Assembly: GCA_020635825.1 (NCBI GenBank)
Contig: JACJZA010000008.1
Span: forward strand, 62,001-126,000
Length of the DNA stretch: 64,000 nt
Source: Flavobacteriales bacterium
GTDB lineage: Bacteria > Bacteroidota > Bacteroidia > Flavobacteriales_E > Vicingaceae
Reading direction: 5' to 3'
The notes beneath the pieces were generated by a model. The model was not told where the DNA came from and made no database searches. It worked only from the letters and a program-made list of their open reading frames with translations. Numbering within the stretch: the stretch's first letter is position 1; the number at the start of each line of letters is the position of its first letter. Below are positions 34,070-42,107 of this stretch, in pieces. Both the position numbers and the translations under genes were made by a program.

Positions 34070-35671
34070 TCAATTGTTGATGTTGAAATGTAAACCAATA
34101 TTTTCTTTTCTATCTTTTGCTGCTTTTGTAATCAGGTAAGAAATACTTCTAAGGTTTCGAAGTTCACAAATGGCTACAGAAATTTTAGATCTTTTGTAGA
34201 GAGACTCTGATTCTTCAAAAATGAGTTTTAATCTGGAAATAGCTCTTTCTAATCGTTCATCAGAACGAACAATTCCAACATAATCACTTAAAATGTTTTG
34301 TAATTCTGTTTTTGTTTTAGAAACTAAAATTGCTTCGTTTGGAATTGCGGTTCCTTCGTCATTCCAATTAGGAATATTTTCCTGAAAGTTAATTTTAGAA
34401 ACTTTTTCAACCCCATCTAAATACGCATTATGAGAAAAAACCAATGCTTCTATCAGTGAGTTGGAAGCCAATCTGTTGGCTCCGTGTAAACCAGTAAAAG
34501 AACATTCTCCAGAAGCATATAAATGATTGATGCTGGTTTGAGCATTTTTATCTACTTCAATTCCACCGCATAAGTAATGAGCAGCAGGAACTACAGGAAT
34601 GTAATTTTTGGTAATATCAATTCCAATAGATAAACATTTATTAAAAATAGTAGGGAAATGATTTTTTAATTGATTAGCATCAATATGAGTGGTATCTAAA
34701 AAAACATGATTAGTGCCAGATTTTTTCATTTCAGCATCAATTGAACGTGCCACAATATCTCTTGGAGCTAAATCTTTTCTTTCATCATAATCTTGCATAA
34801 AAGCATAGCCATTATGATTTCTTAAAATACCTCCAGCGCCTCTTACCGCTTCAGAAATTAAGAAAGAAGGGTTGTCTTTAAGATTATACAAAGCTGTGGG
34901 ATGAAATTGTACAAACTCCATATTTTTAATAATGGCTTTTGCTCGATATGCCATTGCTATTCCATCTCCGGTAGCAACTTTTGGGTTGGTTGTGTTAGCA
35001 TAAGCCTGCCCAATACCGCCTGAAGCTAATAAAGTAATTTTAGAAAGAAGTGTGAATATTTCGTTTGTTTTTCGATTTAAGACATAAGCGCCAAAACATT
35101 TTTTATCAGGCGTAGTTCTCGTTATTTCTTTTCCAAGATGATGTTGGGTAATTAAATCAATTGCAAAATGATGATTTAATATGCTAATGTTGGGGTGAGA
35201 TTTTACTTTTTGAACCAATGCACGTTCAATTTCGTTGCCTGTTAAATCTTTGTAGTGTAAAATACGATGGTCAGAATGACCACCTTCTTTAGCTAAATCA
35301 TACTCACCTTGTTCGTTTTTATCAAAATTAGTTCCCCATTTAATTAACTCATTAATTCTAGCGGGAGCATTTTTCACTACCATTTCCACCACACTTTTAT
35401 CACATATTCCATCTCCTGCAATGAGCGTATCTTTGATATGCTTTTCAAAGCTATCATTCGATTTAGTAACGGCAGCTATTCCACCTTGAGCATATTTAGT
35501 ATTACTCTCCTCAACTTCTGCTTTGGTTACAATGGTAACTTTTACGATTTCATTTTTTTTACGAAAATGTTCAGCTATTTTATAAGCATAGCTTAATCCA
35601 GCAATACCCGACCCTATGATTAAAAAGTCAGTTTTAACTCTTAAGTGTTTAGTGTTTAGTGTTGAATTCAA
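34070..35671 (-). CDS. nadB: L-aspartate oxidase
   Basis: A 533-residue FAD enzyme making iminoaspartate for NAD synthesis. FAD-binding motif FLIIGSGIAGLSYAYKIA near the start, KYAQGGIAAV, and the active-site segment EAVRGAGGILRNHNG with ARDIVARSIDAEMK. Second gene of nadA-nadB (9-bp gap). The first ten or so residues (NSTLNTKHLR) are encoded by a 7-bp tandem repeat, so the N-terminus may have been lengthened by it. Confidence 0.95.
   Translation of the reverse strand: MNSTLNTKHLRVKTDFLIIGSGIAGLSYAYKIAEHFRKKNEIVKVTIVTKAEVEESNTKYAQGGIAAVTKSNDSFEKHIKDTLIAGDGICDKSVVEMVVKNAPARINELIKWGTNFDKNEQGEYDLAKEGGHSDHRILHYKDLTGNEIERALVQKVKSHPNISILNHHFAIDLITQHHLGKEITRTTPDKKCFGAYVLNRKTNEIFTLLSKITLLASGGIGQAYANTTNPKVATGDGIAMAYRAKAIIKNMEFVQFHPTALYNLKDNPSFLISEAVRGAGGILRNHNGYAFMQDYDERKDLAPRDIVARSIDAEMKKSGTNHVFLDTTHIDANQLKNHFPTIFNKCLSIGIDITKNYIPVVPAAHYLCGGIEVDKNAQTSINHLYASGECSFTGLHGANRLASNSLIEALVFSHNAYLDGVEKVSKINFQENIPNWNDEGTAIPNEAILVSKTKTELQNILSDYVGIVRSDERLERAISRLKLIFEESESLYKRSKISVAICELRNLRSISYLITKAAKDRKENIGLHFNINN
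35642..35666. repeat. 7-bp tandem repeat at the nadB start
   Basis: Three near-identical copies of AACACTA/AACACTT on the minus strand form the first codons of nadB after ATG-AAT. Confidence 0.7.
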
Positions 35672-35680
35672 TGCAATTAA

Positions 35681-36664
35681 TTAACTCATTTCTAACATTC
35701 GATTTACTGACTTTAATGCTTTTAATCTTATATCTTCTGGGACAAAAATTTCAGGTTGTAGATGCACTAAACTAGCATGAATTTTTTCTAAAGTGTTCAT
35801 TTTCATATAAGGACATTCGCTACAGGCACAAGTATTATCTGTATTGGCAGGTGCTGCTATTAATTTTTTATGAGGAACTGCTTGTTTCATTTTATGAATA
35901 ATACCTACTTCGGTAGCTATAATAAACTCATTAGCATCATCTTCTTTTACAAATTTAAGTAGGGCAGTAGTAGAGCCAATAAAATCAGCTTCATCCAATA
36001 CATTTTCCTGACATTCAGGGTGGGCAATTAGTTTTGCATTTGGGTATTTACCTTGTAACATTTTTAGTTTATCAGCAGAAATCTCAATGTGCACTTCACA
36101 AGCTCCGTCCCATAAAACCATTTCACGTCCTGTTTTTTTTGCGACATATCTACCTAAATTAATATCAGGAGCAAAAATTATTTTTTCGTCTTTTGGTAAG
36201 CTATCTACTATTTTAACAGCATTAGATGAAGTGCAAATAATATCACTCAATGCTTTAATTTCAGCTGAACAATTGATATAACTTATAACAGTGTGGTTAG
36301 GATATTGTTTTAAAAAAGCTTCAAATTTGTTTGTTGGTGCTGAATCTGCTAAAGAACACCCTGCATTTAAATCTGGAATAATTACTTTTTTGGAAGGGTT
36401 TAAAATTTTGGCAGTTTCTCCCATAAAATGCACCCCAGCAAAAAGTATCACATCAGCATCTGTTTTAGCTGCTTCTTGTGATAATCCTAAACTATCACCA
36501 ATATAATCTGCAATGTCTTGTATTTCTTCTTGTTGGTAATAATGAGCAAGAATAACAGCGTTTTTTTCTTTTTTTAAACGCGATATTTCTTCGATTAGTT
36601 TTTTTTCTTTTTCTAACTCAGCGGTAACAAATCCTTTTTGTCTTACTTCTTCTAAAATATTCAT
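35681..36664 (-). CDS. nadA: Quinolinate synthase
   Basis: A 327-residue 4Fe-4S enzyme that condenses iminoaspartate with dihydroxyacetone phosphate. Iron-sulfur ligands are in LNAGCSLADSAP, IICTSSNAV/NCSAEIKALSD and CACSECPYMKMNTLEK. Substrate motifs LAHYYQQEEIQDIADYIGDS and FAGVHFMGETAKIL are intact. First gene of nadA-nadB, with its own TAATTTTG element. It is oxygen-sensitive, which fits its place between cbb3 genes, though I saw no Fnr site in front of it. Confidence 0.95.
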   Translation of the reverse strand: MNILEEVRQKGFVTAELEKEKKLIEEISRLKKEKNAVILAHYYQQEEIQDIADYIGDSLGLSQEAAKTDADVILFAGVHFMGETAKILNPSKKVIIPDLNAGCSLADSAPTNKFEAFLKQYPNHTVISYINCSAEIKALSDIICTSSNAVKIVDSLPKDEKIIFAPDINLGRYVAKKTGREMVLWDGACEVHIEISADKLKMLQGKYPNAKLIAHPECQENVLDEADFIGSTTALLKFVKEDDANEFIIATEVGIIHKMKQAVPHKKLIAAPANTDNTCACSECPYMKMNTLEKIHASLVHLQPEIFVPEDIRLKALKSVNRMLEMS

Positions 36665-36683
36665 TTTTGTTCTTTTGTGATTT

Positions 36684-36691
36684 CAAAATTA
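36684..36691 (-). promoter_or_regulatory. TAnnTTTG -7 element for nadA-nadB
   Basis: TAATTTTG on the minus strand, 19 nt before the nadA ATG. Confidence 0.5.
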
Positions 36692-36723
36692 CACAACCCA
36701 AACATGCAAAAAAATGATGAAGC

Positions 36724-39120
36724 TTATAAATTTCTTTTATAAGCTATGAGGTTGGTAGTTAATGTTACAAAAACTACCACAGTAATGGAACTGATTGGCA
36801 TTAAGATAGCTGCAAACACGGGTGAAAGTAATCCCTGAACAGCAAAAAACATCCCAATAATGTTATAAGTAAATGAAATAATAAAGCTAATTATAATAAC
36901 ATTTATGCTGCTTTTACAATACTCAATAAAGTCAGGTAAACGATTAAAAACCGATGCATCAAGTATAGCATCACAAGCTGGCGAAAATGTATTTACATCT
37001 TCAGAAATAGAAATTCCCACATCACTTTGTTTTAATGCTCCTGAATCGTTTAATCCATCTCCAATCATTAATGTTTTTTCATTGTTTTTTTGGATGGACT
37101 TAATGTAATTGAGTTTCTCGTTTGGAGATTGACTGAATAAAAATGTGTCCTCATTTTGAAAGTAGTTTAAGAGATTTTCTCTTTCACTATCATTATCACC
37201 AGATATTAAACTTAAACTAAATCGTTTTTTGAGTTGGTTTAAGGTTTCTTTTAAGCCATTTCGATAAGTATTTTCAATTTGAAAATAACCTAAGTACTCA
37301 TGGTTGCATTTTAGATAAACTCTCGTTGCCACTGATAATTTTATGTTTTCTAATTCAAGAAATGAAGCAGAACCTACTTGATAAAAATTCTCTTGTATTT
37401 TGGCTGTTATTCCTTTTCCTAAATGTTCTTCAAAAGCTTCTATTTCATTCAAATTTTCAGCATTTAAAAAGGAAAGAATAATCTTACTTAATGGATGAGA
37501 AGATTGACGGAAAATTGCATAGAGGTCATTTTTTTGGTCTTCTGTAATTTCAGCTCCTTCATAATGAACTTTACTGGAAGATGTTTGTGTAATAGTTCCT
37601 GTTTTATCAAAAATTACATGATTGATTTTAGCAAGCAACTCAATTACAGAGGCATTTTTGAGGTAAAACTTATTCCTACCCAAAATCCTAAGTACATTAC
37701 CAAAAGTGAAAGGAGCTGATAAAGCTAAAGCACATGGGCATGCAATGATTAAAACAGCTGTAAATGCATTAGTGGCTGTTTTTACGTCAGAGTTTAACCA
37801 ATAAAAACCTGATCCGAATGCAATTACAAGAATGATAATGGTAAAGTATTTACTAATAGAGTTGGTGATGTTTTCAAATTGATCTTCGTTTTGTTTATCA
37901 AAAGCCTCATCATTCCATAATTGAGTAAGGTAGGAGTGAGACAATTCTTTCAATACTTTAAGTTTGATGGCTTTGCCAACCTGTTTCCCTCCGGCATATA
38001 TTTTTTCTCCAATTTCTTTTTTTACAGGTAAGGCTTCTCCTGTTACAAAGCTGTTATCGATGTTTGCTTCACCTTCTAATAATTCAGCATCTACAGGTAT
38101 TAACTCTTGATTTTTTATTAATATAACATCTCCCACTTTTAATTCAGCTACTGCAACACTTTTTTCAGTTTCATCTTTATTAATTCTAGTTGTAGCAATT
38201 GGAAAGTAAGATTTATAATCTCTTTCAAAAGATAAAATGTTGTAGGTTTTTTGCTGAAATATTTTCCCCAACAATAAAAAGAAAATTAAACCAGCTAAAG
38301 AGTCAAAATATCCTGAACCGGTATGAAAAAATATTTCATAACTGCTTCTAAAAAAAAGAACAAAAATTCCTAGAGAAATGGGGATGTCAATATTGATGAA
38401 TTTTCTTTTTAATCCTGTCCAAGCTGAATGAAAATAATCGGATGCACTATAGGTAAAAACAGGAATCGATAATATGAAATTTATGTACCCGAAGAACTTT
38501 GAAAACTCACTTTCTTTAATGCTATCTAGACCAAAATATTCGGGCAAACTAATCAACATAATGTTGCCAAAACAAAACCCAGCTACACCTAATTTAAAAT
38601 ATAACGAACGTTCAATTTTATGTTTTTTATTTCCACTTATATCATTTAAGTTTATTTCAGGTTGATAACCAACGGAACTTAATAATTCAACTATTTGACG
38701 AAGTGAAATTTGTTGATAATCAAAAGAAAGTTTGATTTCTTTCTTTAAAAAATTTACTCTTGAAGAATTAATATTTGGATTGAGTTTATACAAATTTTCT
38801 AGTAACCATATACAAGAACTACAATGTATTTGTGGTAAATAGAATGAAACTAAAATATTTTTTTCATCTTTAAAATCTATAAGCTTTTCAATTATCTCAT
38901 TACTCTCTAAATATTCAAACTTGTTGTTGAGTTCTTTTGGTGGTGAAATACCGGGAGTTGATTCAAGGTTGTAATAATTACAAAGGTCGTTTTGATTTAA
39001 AATTTCATAAACGGTTTTGCATCCTTCACAGCAAAAAGGTTTTTTATCGAATAAAATTGTTTCATCCAAACAATTTTCTCCGCAGTGGAAACAAGTAGTA
39101 TATGCTTTTTTATCTTCCAA
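36724..39120 (-). CDS. ccoI: cbb3-associated copper-exporting P1B ATPase CcoI (FixI)
   Basis: A 798-residue P-type ATPase that exports copper for cbb3 assembly. N-terminal zinc-ribbon-like region CFHCGENC and FCCEGCKTVYEIL, then a metal-binding domain with CSSC, the intramembrane motif ACPCALALSAP, the phosphorylation loop FDKTGTIT and GDGLNDSGAL. This order and the N-terminal DUF-type Cys region are typical of CcoI. The start is TTG; no ATG fits better. The start is only about 7 nt from the predicted -7 element, and a near-Fnr site lies in the intergenic region shared with the Fnr gene. Confidence 0.95.
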   Translation of the reverse strand: MEDKKAYTTCFHCGENCLDETILFDKKPFCCEGCKTVYEILNQNDLCNYYNLESTPGISPPKELNNKFEYLESNEIIEKLIDFKDEKNILVSFYLPQIHCSSCIWLLENLYKLNPNINSSRVNFLKKEIKLSFDYQQISLRQIVELLSSVGYQPEINLNDISGNKKHKIERSLYFKLGVAGFCFGNIMLISLPEYFGLDSIKESEFSKFFGYINFILSIPVFTYSASDYFHSAWTGLKRKFINIDIPISLGIFVLFFRSSYEIFFHTGSGYFDSLAGLIFFLLLGKIFQQKTYNILSFERDYKSYFPIATTRINKDETEKSVAVAELKVGDVILIKNQELIPVDAELLEGEANIDNSFVTGEALPVKKEIGEKIYAGGKQVGKAIKLKVLKELSHSYLTQLWNDEAFDKQNEDQFENITNSISKYFTIIILVIAFGSGFYWLNSDVKTATNAFTAVLIIACPCALALSAPFTFGNVLRILGRNKFYLKNASVIELLAKINHVIFDKTGTITQTSSSKVHYEGAEITEDQKNDLYAIFRQSSHPLSKIILSFLNAENLNEIEAFEEHLGKGITAKIQENFYQVGSASFLELENIKLSVATRVYLKCNHEYLGYFQIENTYRNGLKETLNQLKKRFSLSLISGDNDSERENLLNYFQNEDTFLFSQSPNEKLNYIKSIQKNNEKTLMIGDGLNDSGALKQSDVGISISEDVNTFSPACDAILDASVFNRLPDFIEYCKSSINVIIISFIISFTYNIIGMFFAVQGLLSPVFAAILMPISSITVVVFVTLTTNLIAYKRNL

Positions 39121-39127
39121 TTTGTTA

Positions 39128-39135
39128 CAAAATTC
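39128..39135 (-). promoter_or_regulatory. Degenerate -7 element for ccoI
   Basis: GAATTTTG on the minus strand, one mismatch from TAnnTTTG, ending 7 nt before the TTG start. Its last G is 36.5 bp from the centre of the site at 39159-39170. Confidence 0.4.
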
Positions 39136-39158
39136 CTTAAGTATTATTTAGGAAAACC

Positions 39159-39170
39159 TGAATTTTATCA
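39159..39170. promoter_or_regulatory. Near-consensus Fnr site between ccoI and fnr
   Basis: TGAA-TTTT-ATCA, one mismatch from TGAT-N4-ATCA. It is placed to act on ccoI at about -42, and its centre lies 41.5 bp before the first base of the Fnr start codon on the other side. Confidence 0.45.
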
Positions 39171-39195
39171 TAATTTTGTAATAAACCTAACACTT

Positions 39196-39203
39196 TATAT
39201 TTG
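39196..39203 (+). promoter_or_regulatory. TAnnTTTG -7 element, 2 nt before the Fnr ATG
   Basis: TATATTTG ends at 39203 and the ATG is at 39206, implying a leaderless transcript. Confidence 0.45.
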
Positions 39204-39205
39204 TA

Positions 39206-39913
39206 ATGAAAAAAAGACCTGAATCTCCTCATTGTGAAACATGTGGTGCTCGTCATAAATCCATTTTTTGCACATTGTCTCCTGACGAAGTTAATGATTT
39301 GGACGCTTCTAAAAATTGCAATTTTTATGATAAGGGACAAGTTATTTTTCATGAAGGGAACAGAGTAAATGGAATTTATTGTGTTAGTAAAGGCAAGATA
39401 AAACTTTTTCAGATTGGCAACGAAGGAAAAGAACAGATTATCCGTTTTGCCAAAGAAGGTGATATTATTGGATATAGAGCTCTTTTAAGTGAGGAGCCAC
39501 TATCAGCCTCAGCAGCTACTCTTGAAGAATCTGCTTTATGTTTTGTGCCCAAGTCACAAATAATGAAAATGATTGCTGAAAATCCAAACTTCAATTTTAA
39601 AATGCTGAAAATGCTGAGCCATGAGTTGGGTGAAGCAGCTAGAATAATTACTGAATTGGCTCAAAAACCGGTAAGAGAAAGGCTAGCAGAAACATTACTC
39701 ATATTAAAAAACACTTTTGAATTAGACGAAAAACAAGTTATTCAAGTAAAATTATCTCGAGAAGAGATTGCAAATATAGTGGGTACTGCTACCGAATCTG
39801 TTATTCGATTATTGTCTGATTTTAAAAAGGAAAAACTAATTGAAGTGGAAGGAAGAAATATTAAGCTTTTAAATATTCCTGAACTTACTAGAGTAGCAAA
39901 CGTTTTCGAGTAA
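39206..39913 (+). CDS. Crp/Fnr-family transcriptional regulator, putative oxygen sensor
   Basis: A 235-residue regulator with an N-terminal cysteine cluster HCETCGARHKSIFC (Cys10, 13, 22), a cyclic-nucleotide-type barrel (FYDKGQVIFHEGNRVNGIYCV) and a C-terminal winged helix. Three clustered cysteines plus Cys35/Cys55 suggest an iron-sulfur cluster, but spacing C-X2-C-X8-C differs from E. coli Fnr (C-X2-C-X5-C). The recognition helix GTATESVIRLLSDF keeps the Glu and Arg of the E-x-x-S-R motif but has Ile where Fnr has Ser. Divergent from ccoI. It probably activates the cbb3 genes under low oxygen, an inference from context and sites. Confidence 0.85.
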   Translation: MKKRPESPHCETCGARHKSIFCTLSPDEVNDLDASKNCNFYDKGQVIFHEGNRVNGIYCVSKGKIKLFQIGNEGKEQIIRFAKEGDIIGYRALLSEEPLSASAATLEESALCFVPKSQIMKMIAENPNFNFKMLKMLSHELGEAARIITELAQKPVRERLAETLLILKNTFELDEKQVIQVKLSREEIANIVGTATESVIRLLSDFKKEKLIEVEGRNIKLLNIPELTRVANVFE

Positions 39914-39971
39914 ATTATTTTTTTGGCACAGCTTTTGAAAAATCCACATTATAATTTTAAAATGTTGGACG

Positions 39972-40499
39972 ATGAAAAAGTTGAATTTAATATTAGCCAT
40001 AATTTTCCCTTTGTTTTTTACAAGTTGTATCGTAATTGATAATACGCCTGGTCCTCCGGGTAGAGATGGTCGTGCTTATTTTGGTGTAGATTACGAACAT
40101 CGAGCACCATACAGTTATTGGGACAATAATAAATCTATCCCATATAATCCGGTAATTGGAGATTATTACAGAACATCACCCGGTCTATACGATTTTGAAT
40201 ATTTCATCAATGAATATGATTATTGGTATGGAACCTACGAAATTTGGGTGAACAGAGGTGGGCCAGGTGGCCCTCATGGCGAACCAGGATACAACGGGTT
40301 AGATACTTATTTAATGCTTATTTGCGATCCAAATGGTTTTCATGAACACAGGGATAATTGGAGAAATAGCAAAGATAATATTGAACCCTTAGTAATTGAA
40401 AGAAAAGATGGAATTTACAATTATAGAATTACCATCCAAAAAGGAAATGTGAATACGAGACCTGCACAGAACCCAAAATTTGTAAGTAATGAACAGTAA
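39972..40499 (+). CDS. Lipoprotein with a short collagen-like stretch
   Basis: A 175-residue protein. Signal ends in FFTSCIV, a lipobox (Cys near residue 19). The next residues PGPPGRDGRAYF and later GGPGGPHGEPGYNG are short glycine-proline-rich collagen-like stretches, followed by many Tyr and Trp (YDYWYGTYEIWVN). I recognise no family; the pattern recalls small Bacteroidota collagen-like lipoproteins. It lies just behind the Fnr gene, on the same strand (58-bp gap), and ends at a strong terminator, so it could be in the same transcript. Confidence 0.65.
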   Translation: MKKLNLILAIIFPLFFTSCIVIDNTPGPPGRDGRAYFGVDYEHRAPYSYWDNNKSIPYNPVIGDYYRTSPGLYDFEYFINEYDYWYGTYEIWVNRGGPGGPHGEPGYNGLDTYLMLICDPNGFHEHRDNWRNSKDNIEPLVIERKDGIYNYRITIQKGNVNTRPAQNPKFVSNEQ

Positions 40500-40502
40500 T
40501 AG

Positions 40503-40529
40503 AAAAGGAGGCATGTACCTCCTTTTTTT
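40503..40529 (+). terminator. Terminator after the collagen-like lipoprotein
   Basis: AAAAGGAGG / CCTCCTTTT stem, six-base loop, run of T. It lies 2 bp from the stop codon of the convergent DUF493 gene. Confidence 0.85.
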
Positions 40530-40531
40530 AG

Positions 40532-40804
40532 TTACAGAGAAATAATACCTTCTATTTTAGTAGCTTTTTTGTAAGTATCAATTACTTTATCAGCTGATAT
40601 CATCATTTCTTTGGCAGTGATACTTATAAATTTATTAGAACTTGATTGACGAGTTGTGACTATCGCTTCAGGACCAAATAATGCTTCTACTTGTGCCAAC
40701 TTATGGTTATCAGCAGGAATTATAAATTTGAACATATAAACATTAGGCCAATCGTGGTGGTCATTTAATTGTCTCTCGAGATTGATAAAAAATTCTTTTT
40801 GCAT
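40532..40804 (-). CDS. DUF493 (YbeD-like) protein
   Basis: A 90-residue protein with the DUF493 pattern: N-terminal WPNVYMFKFIIPADN, central EALFGPEAIVTTRQSSSNKFISITA and a C-terminal helix KVIDTYKKATKIEGIISL. The fold is an ACT-like ferredoxin-type domain. Its function is unknown, with regulatory small-molecule binding suspected. Convergent with the lipoprotein gene; terminator in between. Confidence 0.85.
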   Translation of the reverse strand: MQKEFFINLERQLNDHHDWPNVYMFKFIIPADNHKLAQVEALFGPEAIVTTRQSSSNKFISITAKEMMISADKVIDTYKKATKIEGIISL

Positions 40805-40844
40805 CTTATTCTAATGAATTTTCAAAGTTACTTTATTTTTAAGT

Positions 40845-40856
40845 TGATATTAATCA
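40845..40856. promoter_or_regulatory. Fnr-type site for the universal stress gene
   Basis: TGAT-ATTA-ATCA, preceded by T as in the full consensus. Its centre is 36.5 bp from the last G of the -7 element at 40880-40887, the same spacing as at ccoS and ccoI. Confidence 0.55.
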
Positions 40857-40879
40857 TTGTTTAAAGCAATTATTTGTCT

Positions 40880-40887
40880 TAAATTAG
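40880..40887 (+). promoter_or_regulatory. -7 element for the universal stress gene
   Basis: TAAATTAG, one mismatch from TAnnTTTG, 23 nt before the ATG at 40911. Confidence 0.4.
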
Positions 40888-40910
40888 TCTAATAATTAAT
40901 AAATAAAAAA

Positions 40911-41783
40911 ATGATTACTAATATTTTAGTTCCTACCGATTATTCAAAATGTTCAATGTACGCTGCAAAAGTGGCTGCTCAATTAGCTAAAAAAATGAAT
41001 GCTACACTACATTTTATACACATTATAGAGGTTCCTGTTGTTACTTACGATGTTGGTATGGTAAATTTTGAGAGTCTACCTCAGGCTATGTTTATGAAAG
41101 AAATGGCAGATAAAAATATGACCAAACTGTTAGGTGAAGATTTTTTACAAGGGATTCCGGTAAAATGGACAATTGAGTATGATGCTATTTATAAACGAAT
41201 TAATCAATATGTGAAAAAAAATGCCATTGATTTAATAGTGATGGGTTCTAATGGAGCATCAGGATTCAATGAATTGGTGATTGGCTCTAATGCTGAAAAA
41301 GTGACTAGATATTCAAATTGTCCGGTTTTAACCATCAAAAAAGAACATGAAAACTTCAATGTAAAAGACATTGTATTAGCATCTAATTTTTATGGAGAAT
41401 CTAATATTATGTTTAAAGGATTTAAAGAGTTTATGGGACTTTTTGATGCCAAACTACATCTACTTAAAATTAATACCCCTTTAAATTTTGAAACTACCCC
41501 ACAGAGTAATAAAATAATGAACGACTTTGTGAAAAAACATCACCTATCAAATTATACAACCAATATTTATAATTATGAAGATGAAGAAGAAGGAATTAGA
41601 AGTTTTTGCGAAGAAATAAATGCCGATTTAATAGTAATTGGTACACATGGAAGAACAGGTATTTCTCATTTATGGAATGGAAGCATAGCAGAAGATTTAT
41701 TAAATCATGCTAAACGACCGGTTTTAAGCGTAAAGATTAATTTGCCTGAAAATGAACATGATGTTCTATTTCCTGAGGTTTAA
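40911..41783 (+). CDS. Tandem universal stress protein (UspA)
   Basis: A 290-residue protein with two UspA domains. Both carry ATP-binding signatures: MGSNGASGFNELVIGSNA (first) and IGTHGRTGISHLWNGSIA (second). It begins ILVPTDYSKCSMYAAKVA. A putative Fnr site and a phased -7 element lie upstream, so it may be part of the oxygen-responsive set next door. It has a paralogue at 46449. Confidence 0.9.
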   Translation: MITNILVPTDYSKCSMYAAKVAAQLAKKMNATLHFIHIIEVPVVTYDVGMVNFESLPQAMFMKEMADKNMTKLLGEDFLQGIPVKWTIEYDAIYKRINQYVKKNAIDLIVMGSNGASGFNELVIGSNAEKVTRYSNCPVLTIKKEHENFNVKDIVLASNFYGESNIMFKGFKEFMGLFDAKLHLLKINTPLNFETTPQSNKIMNDFVKKHHLSNYTTNIYNYEDEEEGIRSFCEEINADLIVIGTHGRTGISHLWNGSIAEDLLNHAKRPVLSVKINLPENEHDVLFPEV

Positions 41784-41794
41784 GAAATAATTTG

Positions 41795-41878
41795 TGCCCA
41801 CGACTGGATTCGAACCAGCACGAGATTACTCTCACCACCCCCTCAAGATGGCGTGTCTACCAATTTCACCACATGGGC
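41795..41878 (-). tRNA. tRNA-Leu(GAG)
   Basis: The minus strand folds into an 84-nt cloverleaf: acceptor GCCCATG / CGTGGGC, anticodon stem CCATC / GGTGG with loop TTGAGGG (anticodon GAG), long variable arm, and GGTTCGAATCC T-arm. The CCA end is not encoded. Confidence 0.95.
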
Positions 41879-41886
41879 ATTAATTA

Positions 41887-41894
41887 CAAAAGTA
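41887..41894 (-). promoter_or_regulatory. TAnnTTTG -7 element for tRNA-Leu
   Basis: TACTTTTG on the minus strand, 8 nt before the mature tRNA. Confidence 0.6.
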
Positions 41895-41907
41895 TTTATA
41901 AAATAAA

Positions 41908-41935
41908 AAATCCCGCCGATTAGCGGGATTTTTTT
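41908..41935 (-). terminator. Terminator between tRNA-Lys and tRNA-Leu
   Basis: AATCCCGC / GCGGGATT stem. On the minus strand it is followed by a T-rich tract, and it separates the two tRNA transcripts. Confidence 0.85.
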
Positions 41936-41936
41936 G

Positions 41937-42009
41937 TGACCTGACTGGGATTCGAACCCAGGACCCTTTCATTAAAAGTGAAATGCTCTACCGGCTGAGC
42001 TATCAGGTC
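41937..42009 (-). tRNA. tRNA-Lys(UUU)
   Basis: The minus strand gives a 73-nt cloverleaf with acceptor GACCTGA / TCAGGTC and anticodon stem TTTCA / TGAAA around loop CTTTTAA (anticodon TTT). Confidence 0.95.
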
Positions 42010-42024
42010 TCCTAAAAAGGAGTG

Positions 42025-42032
42025 CAAATATA
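42025..42032 (-). promoter_or_regulatory. TAnnTTTG -7 element for tRNA-Lys
   Basis: TATATTTG on the minus strand, 15 nt before the mature tRNA. Confidence 0.6.
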
Positions 42033-42107
42033 AAAGCCTTATTTTAAATACCCAAAATAAAAATGCCTTTTTTTATTAGTTTTATTTTAAGTGTTTGATA
42101 AACAGAC

